A stretch of DNA of 7,473 nucleotides. It comes from Bacteroidota bacterium (GTDB taxonomy: Bacteria > Bacteroidota > Bacteroidia > Bacteroidales > UBA4417). Shown one piece after another: positions 1-5,645 of the stretch. Each line of letters starts with the position of its first letter. Positions within the stretch are counted from its first letter, which is position 1. The stretch covers positions 884-8,356 of the forward strand of contig JAIFMH010000178.1 of assembly GCA_020048595.1 (NCBI GenBank), read 5' to 3'. Below the pieces are notes generated by a model that was not told where the DNA came from, searched no databases, and saw only the letters and a program-made list of their open reading frames with translations. Made by a program: the position numbers and the translations under genes.

Positions 1-70
1 GAAATGGGGATAGAATTGTTTTTGTTGAATCCTCAAACAATACCGGAATCTGTTCCGGCAGCACTTTCAT
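1..70 (-). CDS. Possible N-terminus of a gene downstream of the ATPase (partial, doubtful)
   Basis: On the minus strand an ATG at 70-68 lies three bases after the ATPase stop codon. It opens a frame that stays open to the window edge (23 codons, beginning MKVLPEQIPV). The tight spacing would fit an operon partner. I do not recognise the product, and 23 codons are too few to be convincing. A plus-strand frame covering 1-96 is also open to the left edge, so the strand is uncertain. A perfect inverted repeat at 43-58 lies inside this frame and could instead be a terminator of the ATPase gene. Confidence 0.22.
   Translation of the reverse strand, partial: MKVLPEQIPVLFEDSTKTILSPF
33..58 (-). terminator. 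Possible intrinsic terminator of the ATPase gene
   Basis: CCGGAA (43-48) and TTCCGG (53-58) form a perfect 6-bp stem with a 4-base loop, about 15 bases beyond the ATPase stop codon. Read on the minus strand, the stem is followed by TATTGTTTGA, which is T-rich but interrupted. On the plus strand no T-run follows, so if it terminates anything it is the minus-strand ATPase. It conflicts with the possible small partial gene at 1-70. Confidence 0.42.
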
Positions 71-73
71 TTA

Positions 74-1258
74 TCAGAACAACTCCATCGGATTGATCAG
101 CAGAAACTCTTCCCACGGGATCCCATCTCTTCCAATCAACATTATTTTTGAATCGGGATAGTGTTTCCTGAACTGTACCATGCCTGCAGTCCGGAGGCTG
201 TGCCCGCTTTTAACTTCCAGGCCTACTACCCGACCTTTATGTTCAAGTACAAAATCAACTTCATAATTCCCATCACGCCAGTAAAATAATGAATACCCCT
301 GCGAATATGCGTTATTTATCAGGTGTGCCCCAACTGCAGATTCCACAATACGGCCCCATTTTTCCCTCTCGTTAATGATCAGCTGAAAATCAAGCGGATG
401 CAATGCACTTACAAATGCTGTGTTGTGAACCTGAAATTTAGGACTTGATGAACGTTTCCGGACTGTATCGCGCGAAAATTTCTCTAATCCTCCCAACAGT
501 CCGGCGGAATCGAGCAAATCAAGATAATGGGATAAGGTGGTTGTATTCCCGGCATCAAGCAACTGCCCTAAAATTTTATTAAATGACAACATCTGCCCTG
601 AATATGAGCACCCCAGGTCGAAAAGCCGCCGCATCAAAGCAGGTTTATCCACACGCGACATCATAAGAATATCGCGCGAAATACTCGTTTCTGCCAATGA
701 ATTACTTACATAATTTTTCCAGCGCATTTCGTCAGATATCAGCGATGCCGCACCCGGGAAGCCTCCGTACCAGGCATATTGATCAGCGCTCCAGCCGAAA
801 GCATCACGCATTTCGGCAAGCGACCAATGACTTATATACATCGTTTCGTACCTGCCGGCAAGCGATTCCGTCATTCCTGTTTGCAGCAATAACCGTGATG
901 AGCCAAGCAGAATTACATGAAGCGGAATGTTTTCGCGGCTATCGGAATCCCACAGGCGTTTTACTGTTTCGCTCCAGTTCGGGATTTTCTGTATTTCATC
1001 GATGATCAGAACATACGAATCCATTCCGGCAAACTTCATTCTTTGCCTTGCGGTTTCCCATTGCATCTCTATCCAGGCAAGTCCGATGCCCGAAATATCA
1101 TCGGCAGCTACATAAAATCCCTGAATCCCGGGTTCTTTAAGTAGTTGCAGGACCAATGTAGTTTTGCCAACCTGCCGCGGTCCGGCAAGTACTTGCATAA
1201 ACCTTCGCTCCTCTTTGATCCTGCTTACAACTAACTGTAATTGTGAACGTTTGATCAT
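74..1258 (-). CDS. AAA_14/DUF4143 family ATPase
   Basis: A 394-residue protein with the two-part architecture of the AAA_14 plus DUF4143 family, a common length for it. Seen in the sequence: Walker A GPRQVGKTT at residues 26-34, Walker B VLIIDEIQ at 83-90, and a sensor-1-like LLGSSRLLL at 117-125. The DUF4143 part covers roughly 190-352, including the typical segment around 224-260 (helix-turn-helix-like, ending LLDSAGLL). Near the C-terminus E306, VDFV (334-337, with D335) and ExK (348-350) are arranged like a PD-(D/E)XK nuclease core. The family occurs in many copies in Bacteroidota and archaea, and its cellular role is poorly known; I infer only an ATP-driven or nuclease-linked function. 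There is no signal peptide, so it is probably cytoplasmic. The ATG at 1258 is the only sensible start, just before the Walker domain. Its upstream side carries the 22-base repeat array. It is transcribed away from the nuclease gene. Confidence 0.95.
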   Translation of the reverse strand: MIKRSQLQLVVSRIKEERRFMQVLAGPRQVGKTTLVLQLLKEPGIQGFYVAADDISGIGLAWIEMQWETARQRMKFAGMDSYVLIIDEIQKIPNWSETVKRLWDSDSRENIPLHVILLGSSRLLLQTGMTESLAGRYETMYISHWSLAEMRDAFGWSADQYAWYGGFPGAASLISDEMRWKNYVSNSLAETSISRDILMMSRVDKPALMRRLFDLGCSYSGQMLSFNKILGQLLDAGNTTTLSHYLDLLDSAGLLGGLEKFSRDTVRKRSSSPKFQVHNTAFVSALHPLDFQLIINEREKWGRIVESAVGAHLINNAYSQGYSLFYWRDGNYEVDFVLEHKGRVVGLEVKSGHSLRTAGMVQFRKHYPDSKIMLIGRDGIPWEEFLLINPMELF

Positions 1259-1266
1259 GTTACTAA

Positions 1267-1376
1267 TTTTTACTCAATCCAGAATGCAAATTTACTCAAT
1301 ATCCTGCGTATTTTTACGCAATACACTATTTATATTTACTCTACGTATTGAGTATTTTTACTCATCATATTGAGTA
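1267..1376. repeat. Five tandem 22-base units with embedded dyads
   Basis: The core TACTCA (or a one-base variant) starts at 1271, 1293, 1315, 1337 and 1359, exactly 22 bases apart each time. The units run 1267-1288, 1289-1310, 1311-1332, 1333-1354 and 1355-1376, with a consensus of TTTTTACTCA, six variable bases, then TGAGTA. Units 4 and 5 agree at 18 of 22 positions; unit 1 has the weakest right half. The right half TGAGTA is the reverse complement of the left core, so dyads form both inside a unit (TACTCA-N6-TGAGTA) and across unit borders (TGAGTA-TTTT-TACTCA). The array ends nine bases before the ATPase start codon. A regulatory operator array, probably acting on the ATPase gene, is the most natural reading, but this is inference. 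Confidence 0.85.
1287..1294 (-). promoter_or_regulatory. Candidate -7 element of the ATPase promoter
   Basis: Read on the minus strand this is TAAATTTG, an exact match to the Bacteroidota -7 consensus TAnnTTTG, placed 28 bases before the ATPase ATG. The nearest upstream TTG (plus-strand 1319-1321) is 24 bases away, slightly too far for a good -33 element. The site overlaps the second repeat unit, so a protein bound to the array would be expected to affect transcription from here. Confidence 0.35.
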
Positions 1377-1451
1377 ATTTATAATAATAGCCCTTATATT
1401 ATTGTTATATAATTATTTATACATTTTATTTTAAGCTGCTTTTTAAAAATT

Positions 1452-1471
1452 ATTGGCGTATTTTACACAAT
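1452..1471. repeat. Degenerate outlying copy of the repeat dyad
   Basis: ATTGGCGTATTTTACACAAT resembles the unit-border dyad of the array (TGnGTA, a short T spacer, then TACnCAAT) but has a 3-base spacer and imperfect arms. It lies about 75 bases beyond the array and is out of phase with the 22-base spacing. It may be a weaker site for the same factor or a chance match. Confidence 0.3.
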
Positions 1472-1520
1472 CAATCCGGAATAAAGTTCTGATAAAATCA
1501 ATTTCTTTGTTCTGTATTTA

Positions 1521-1554
1521 TTTGCATTTGGTAAATCTATATAAAGTACATTTG
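1521..1554 (+). promoter_or_regulatory. Candidate promoter of the beta-CASP nuclease gene
   Basis: TTTG at 1521-1524 and TACATTTG at 1547-1554 are separated by 22 bases, matching the Bacteroidota -33/-7 pattern (TTG, then TAnnTTTG). Transcription would start around 1560 and give a leader of roughly 25 bases before the ATG at 1586. A second TTTG at 1527-1530 is too close (16 bases) to be preferred. Confidence 0.5.
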
Positions 1555-1585
1555 ATGAGAATAAAACAATCCATTTAAACGTATC

Positions 1586-2986
1586 ATGAAAATAAAATTT
1601 ATTGGTGCCGCCCGCGAAGTTACCGGAAGCAAACATCTCATAACCACCGATGGTGGCAAAAAAATCCTGCTCGACTGTGGAATGTTCCAGGGCAAAGGCC
1701 TTGAAACTGACGGTATGAACCGCAACCTGATGTTCGACCCGGCAGAGATTGATCACGTAATACTTACCCATGCACATATTGATCACTCGGGCTTGATCCC
1801 TTATATTTACAGGCTTGGATTCCGCGGCTCGGTAATCTGCACCAGCGCCACCCGCGACCTTTGTGCCATTATGCTGGCCGATAGCGGTCACATACAGGAG
1901 GGTGACGTAAAATGGTTTAATAAACGCCGGGTACAAAAAGGGCTTGCACCGGTAGAACCTATTTACACTGAGAAGGATGCACGTGCCTGCCTTGAATTAT
2001 TTATAGGAGTAGCTTATGACAGGAAATTCCGCATAGACGATAACATCAAAGTAAAGTTCACCAACACAGGTCATATGCTTGGCAGTGGAACAGCATTGCT
2101 CGAAATAAACGAAAACGGTAAAACTACCCGTATTGCTTATACCGGCGATATAGGTCGGCCGGAAAGCCGGATACTGAAATCACCTCAACCTTTTCCACAA
2201 TGCGATTACCTGATTACAGAGTCAACCTATGGAAACCGGCTGCATCCGAAATTGCAGGAAGCTGAAGGGGAACTTTTACGCGTAATCCGCGAAACCTGTG
2301 TTGACAGAGGCGGCAGGGTTATTATACCTTCCTTTGCTATTGGCCGGACGCAGGAAGTGGTTTATGCGCTGAACAAGTTTTTCAATGATGGTATTTTACC
2401 AAAAGTGAATATTTACGTGGATAGTCCGCTGGCAGTAAATGCTACCGATATTTTCAGATTGCATACAGATATACTGAATGCAGATGTGGCTAATGAGATG
2501 CTTACCGATCCCGATCCATTCGGATTTAATTCCCTGTTTTACATAAAAAGCGCAGAAGAATCAAAGAAATTGAATGACAACAAAAAACCTTGTGTGATTA
2601 TATCGGCATCGGGTATGATGGAAGCAGGCCGTATCAAACACCATCTTGCAAACAATATTGAAAATCCAAAAAATACCATTCTGGCTGTTGGATACTGTTC
2701 ACCGAACACATTGGGTGCACGAATTTTAAATGGTTCCGACGAGGTTTCCATTTTTGGCATTAAACATCCGGTTAAGGCTAAAGTTGAGCGCATCGAAGCA
2801 TTTTCGGGACATGGCGATTATAACGAAATGGCTGAATATTTAAGTTGCCAGGATGCAACAATGGTTAAAAAAGTGTTCCTGGTTCATGGCGAATACGCAG
2901 CACAGTCAGCGTATAAAAGCATACTGGAACAAAGAGGTTTCAGTAATATTGAAATTCCGGTAGCAGGTGAAGAAAGAGATCTGTAG
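1586..2986 (+). CDS. Metallo-beta-lactamase/beta-CASP family ribonuclease
   Basis: A 466-residue protein of the CPSF73/YSH1-like class of RNA-cleaving metallo-beta-lactamases (COG1236-like), close in size and layout to bacterial members such as Thermus TTHA0252. Seen: the zinc-binding motif THAHIDH at residues 61-67 (H62, H64, D66, H67), H163 in NTGHMLGSG and D188 in AYTGDIG complete the metallo-beta-lactamase site. The beta-CASP part shows motif A at E212 (ITESTYGN), motif B at H409 (FSGHGD) and motif C at H434 (LVHGE), with an RNA-specificity (RMMBL) segment at the C-terminus. All catalytic positions are present, so the enzyme should be active on RNA, in the cytoplasm, as endo- or exonuclease; which of these cannot be told. 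No KH domain precedes it. The ATG at 1586 immediately precedes the first beta strand (MKIKFIGAAREVTGS), as usual for the family. It forms a single-gene unit with its own promoter and terminator. Confidence 0.95.
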   Translation: MKIKFIGAAREVTGSKHLITTDGGKKILLDCGMFQGKGLETDGMNRNLMFDPAEIDHVILTHAHIDHSGLIPYIYRLGFRGSVICTSATRDLCAIMLADSGHIQEGDVKWFNKRRVQKGLAPVEPIYTEKDARACLELFIGVAYDRKFRIDDNIKVKFTNTGHMLGSGTALLEINENGKTTRIAYTGDIGRPESRILKSPQPFPQCDYLITESTYGNRLHPKLQEAEGELLRVIRETCVDRGGRVIIPSFAIGRTQEVVYALNKFFNDGILPKVNIYVDSPLAVNATDIFRLHTDILNADVANEMLTDPDPFGFNSLFYIKSAEESKKLNDNKKPCVIISASGMMEAGRIKHHLANNIENPKNTILAVGYCSPNTLGARILNGSDEVSIFGIKHPVKAKVERIEAFSGHGDYNEMAEYLSCQDATMVKKVFLVHGEYAAQSAYKSILEQRGFSNIEIPVAGEERDL

Positions 2987-3074
2987 CAAAAAGAACTGTT
3001 AAAACTCTTTGGCAGACGACTATGATTATGAAATTGATCTCTGGCTTTGAAAATCACATATTGAATTAATCCGG

Positions 3075-3108
3075 ATAGCATCTGAGAGAAATTTCGGATG
3101 CTATTTTT
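3075..3108 (+). terminator. Intrinsic terminator of the nuclease gene
   Basis: ATAGCATC (3075-3082) pairs perfectly with GATGCTAT (3097-3104). The stem continues through two G-T wobbles to 13 pairs closed by a GAAA tetraloop (3088-3091). A run of five T at 3104-3108 follows. It lies 88 bases after the nuclease stop codon. The wobbles and the tail are oriented for plus-strand termination. Confidence 0.85.
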
Positions 3109-3218
3109 GTGATCGCTAAATTAGATGCCGGAACAATAAATTTTGAGTGAGTCTTCTCTTTTTCTACCACTTTTAGACAAAAAGACCTTTTATTCACAAC
3201 TTTTTCCATTCACTACTG

Positions 3219-3249
3219 TTTGTTAATCGAATTACAATATTGAATTTTG
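3219..3249 (+). promoter_or_regulatory. Candidate promoter of the S8 protease gene
   Basis: TTTG at 3219-3222, a 19-base spacer, then GAATTTTG at 3242-3249, which matches TAnnTTTG except for its first base. Transcription would start near 3255, leaving a leader of about 40 bases before the ATG at 3294. This is a sequence match only. Confidence 0.38.
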
Positions 3250-3293
3250 AATCGAAAATAATTATTTTTTAATCGTACAAACACTCAATAAAT

Positions 3294-4928
3294 ATGAAAA
3301 AACTGATATTTACCGCAGTATTCCTATTTTTATCAGTCTGCATGATTGCTCAACAAAATAAACCTATCCAGACCGACCAGGTTATTGTACGATTCAGAAA
3401 TGGTGTGATTTTAGATGATTTATCCAAATCCAGACTTCAAACCGGAGCCAAGGAAGTTGATAAGATCACTTCGTCAAATGATGTACAGAATATCCGAAAG
3501 CTGTATACCGGTAAAATGTCCGGTTACCAAACTTTCGTTCTGAAGTTCAACGCAGGTACCGATATTTCTAAAATTGTTGATGAACTTACAAAAACGGAAG
3601 CGGTTCTGTATGCAGAGCCGGATTTCATTGGTCAGGGTAGCGGCGAACGCGGCGTTAGCCCTAATGATACCTATTACAACCGGCAATGGGGACAAAAAAA
3701 TGACGGAACTTTTTCAGCTTCGTTTGCAATCGCCGGCGCTGATATCGAAATGGAATAAGGCTGGGCGCTTGAACAAGGAGATACATCCATAGTTGTTGGA
3801 ATTATTGATTCAGGATGTAAACTCGACCATCCTGATCTGCAAGGCAGGATATGGAGAAATTATGATGAGATTCCCGGCAATGGAATTGATGAAGGAAATA
3901 ATGGATTTATAGATGATTTTCAGAGCTGGGATTTTGCATACAATGATAATAACCCTATTGATGACTATGGACACGGTACTAATGTTACTGGTATTATTGG
4001 CGCAAACGGGAATAACGATATAGGGTATGCCGGAGTGGACTGGAATTGCAAACTAATGATATTAAAAGGATTGAATAACCAGAATTGGGGTTATTATTCC
4101 TGGTGGAGCGATGCTATACATTATGCAGTCGACAATGGGGCAAAAGTGCTCAATATGTCAATTGGAGGTACGGATGTTTCAGAATTTTTACGCGATGCTG
4201 TTAATTATGCATTAAACCAGAATGTAACAATAGTTGCCTGTATGATGAATACTAACAGTAACACTGCTTTTTATCCTGCGGCTTACCCGGGAGTAATTGC
4301 AGTAGGCTCAACCAATCCTGATGATAAAAGAAGCCATCCATTTTTCTGGAGTACTACAAGCGGGAGCAATTATGGCTCACATATATCGGTTGTTGCTCCC
4401 GGCAACTATATTTATGGATTGAATTACCAATCGAATACGAGTTATAACTCCTACTGGGGTGGAACATCACAGGCTGCACCGCATGTATGTGGCCTGGCCT
4501 CATTATTACTGGCCCAAAATCCAGAATTAACACCTTCTCAGATTAAAACCTTGCTGCAAAGTACTGCCGAGGACCAGGTTGGCGATCCCGCTGAAGATAC
4601 TCCCGGCTGGGATCAGTATTACGGATATGGAAGAATTAATGCTCATAATGCCTTGTTGCAGTTATCAGGTGTAAGTAACAAAGACAAAAAAAATCAGAAA
4701 TTTATAGTGTATCCCAATCCAAATAATGGAATAATCAACTTAAACCTGCTGAATGCTCTCGGAAACAATTCAGTTGTTACAATTATCAACTCCCTTGGCC
4801 AGGTGGTTTACAGTGAAGAAGTTAAAGATCAGATCAGTGCCATTCATATTCCCCGGGTCCCGGGAATTTATTTCATCAGAGTAAAACAAGGAACCACGGA
4901 GCAATCAACTAAAATCCTAATCAATTAG
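3294..4928 (+). pseudogene. T9SS-exported S8 subtilisin-like protease, interrupted by one in-frame TAA
   Basis: One continuous frame of 545 codons, broken only by TAA at codon 155 (3756-3758). Residues 1-19 form a signal peptide (MKKLIFTAVFLFLSVCMIA). Residues 22-110 resemble a subtilase propeptide, ending in AVLYAEPDFIGQG. The S8 domain begins around the stop and carries the triad D172 (IIDSGCKLDHPDL), H227 (GHGTNVTG) and S392 (GGTSQAAPH), with oxyanion Asn N319. Residues from about 470 to 544 are a T9SS type A sorting domain (YPNPNNGIINL at the start, GIYFIRVKQG and KILIN at the end), so the intact enzyme would be secreted through the outer membrane or held on the surface. Everything after the stop remains open for 389 sense codons, so the lesion is recent, a base-call error, or read through. 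The stop most simply derives from CAA (Gln). A GTG at 4035 lies inside the catalytic domain and is not a real start. Without readthrough the product is only signal peptide and propeptide. Confidence 0.88.
3756..3758 (+). other. Premature in-frame TAA in the S8 protease gene
   Basis: The codon falls between ADIEME and GWALEQGD, a conserved junction where the subtilase domain begins and sense codons are expected. Reading continues in the same frame with all motifs in order, so no insertion or deletion is involved. One substitution (for example CAA or GAA to TAA) explains it. Confidence 0.9.
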
Positions 4929-4944
4929 GCAATATATAATAACC

Positions 4945-4975
4945 ACTAGTTTGCTTTTGCAAAAATTAGTTTCAT
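4945..4975 (+). terminator. Weak possible terminator after the protease gene
   Basis: ACTAGTTTGC (4945-4954) can pair with GCAAA (4959-4963) and TTAGT (4966-4970) around a TTTT loop. The stem has a two-base AA bulge and one G-T pair. Only a short T-rich stretch (TTTCATACTTTTT) follows. It lies 16 bases after the stop codon, a sensible place, but the structure is weak. Confidence 0.35.
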
Positions 4976-5112
4976 ACTTTTTGAAGCTTATCTTACCATG
5001 AAATAAAGAAAGCAAAAAATGTTTATATTTTAATTCAGAAGGAGTTTGAAATACTCATTTTGGATGAAAACAAATATCCGGAAAACATTAAAGTAGTTTT
5101 TCTTTCAAAGTG

Positions 5113-5145
5113 TTGTTTATACAATAACAATTTTCATTAGGTTTG
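5113..5145 (+). promoter_or_regulatory. Candidate promoter of the DoxX-oxidoreductase operon
   Basis: TTG at 5113-5115 and TAGGTTTG at 5138-5145 are separated by 22 bases and match the Bacteroidota -33/-7 pattern. Transcription would begin around 5152, giving a very short leader (about 13 bases) before the DoxX ATG at 5165. The rest of the 236-base gap (4929-5164) shows only the weak hairpin at its left end. Confidence 0.5.
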
Positions 5146-5164
5146 TGAAGCAAATAACAGTTCT

Positions 5165-5644
5165 ATGGGCTACACAAAACTACAGTCATTCGCACTTGTA
5201 ATACTAAGAATTACAATCGGTTGGCATTTTCTCTATGAAGGTGGAGTTAAGATTCTTAATCCACACTGGACAGCAAAATCCTATTTACTTGATTCAGGTG
5301 GATTTTTAAAAGGTTTTTTTGAGATGATTGCAGGAAACCAAACCCTGCTTTCAATTTCCGATACTGCAAATGCCTGGGGGCTTGCACTGATTGGATTATC
5401 ACTACTGCTTGGAATATTTACCCGCTATTCGAGCATTGCCGGCATAGTATTACTACTTTTGTATTACCTCTCGCACCCGGCTTTTCCCGGAATCGAATAT
5501 TTATTCCCATCGGATGGCAGTTACTTCATCATCAATAAAACACTGGTTGAGTTATTCGCACTACTGGTAGTATTTGCATTCCCTACATCACATATTTTCG
5601 GTCTGCAACGAATGATAAAAAGCAATAAAATATTTCTGGCATAA
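5165..5644 (+). CDS. DoxX family integral membrane protein
   Basis: A 159-residue hydrophobic protein, typical in length for the DoxX family. Four membrane segments are visible at roughly 8-27, 70-86, 88-104 and 123-140, with a polar loop at 28-68 containing NPHWTAKSYL. The start of the first segment (LRITIGWHFLYEGGVKI) is characteristic of the family. Family members are named after a subunit of the archaeal thiosulfate:quinone oxidoreductase, but most bacterial homologues have no proven reaction; I infer a cytoplasmic-membrane redox role. No cofactor-binding cysteines stand out. The gene is followed after one base by a Tat-exported Gfo/Idh/MocA oxidoreductase, indicating translational coupling and a shared process. 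The start at 5165 follows a good promoter match closely, and no Shine-Dalgarno sequence is evident. Confidence 0.9.
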   Translation: MGYTKLQSFALVILRITIGWHFLYEGGVKILNPHWTAKSYLLDSGGFLKGFFEMIAGNQTLLSISDTANAWGLALIGLSLLLGIFTRYSSIAGIVLLLLYYLSHPAFPGIEYLFPSDGSYFIINKTLVELFALLVVFAFPTSHIFGLQRMIKSNKIFLA

Positions 5645-5645
5645 C

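Larger units (their letters stand above)
1259..1585. other. Divergent intergenic region between ATPase and nuclease genes
   Basis: These 327 bases separate two divergent genes. The ATPase-proximal third (1267-1376) is the 22-base repeat array with embedded dyads. Bases 1377-1450 are very AT-rich with no structure I can define. A degenerate copy of the repeat dyad sits at 1452-1471. The nuclease-proximal end holds a Bacteroidota-type promoter (1521-1554). I see no convincing gene here. Confidence 0.8.
2987..3293. other. Intergenic region between nuclease and protease genes
   Basis: These 307 bases hold an 88-base 3' segment without recognisable content, then a strong terminator hairpin at 3075-3108, about 110 AT-rich bases with no feature I can define, and a candidate promoter at 3219-3249. 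The longest small frame noticed (3022-3069, 15 codons) is not credible as a gene. Confidence 0.75.

Noticed and set aside
697..1144. Plus-strand frames within the ATPase gene
   Set aside because: They are antisense to a gene with clear Walker and DUF4143 motifs and encode no recognisable protein.
1267..1376. The periodic repeats as a CRISPR array
   Set aside because: The units are contiguous 22-base repeats with short conserved halves and only six variable bases, with no spacers of typical length and no cas genes nearby.
1463..1936. A minus-strand frame of 157 codons overlapping the nuclease start
   Set aside because: It is antisense to the well-supported nuclease coding region, extends into the AT-rich intergenic region, and shows no recognisable domain.
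3022..3069. A 15-codon frame after the nuclease gene
   Set aside because: It is too short, has no supporting signal, and lies in the 3' untranslated stretch before the terminator.
3282..3289. CACTCAAT just before the protease ATG as a further array-type site
   Set aside because: It is a single half-site with no dyad partner or 22-base periodicity, so it is probably chance in AT-rich DNA.
3309..3341. A lipoprotein signal in the protease (Cys16 after LSV)
   Set aside because: Val at the position before Cys does not fit a lipobox well, and a normal cleavage after Ala19 with the T9SS tail explains export better.
4035..4928. A separate protease gene starting at GTG 4035
   Set aside because: The GTG lies inside the subtilase domain, after the catalytic Asp and His, and the frame is open back to 3759 and continuous with the 3294 start except for one stop.
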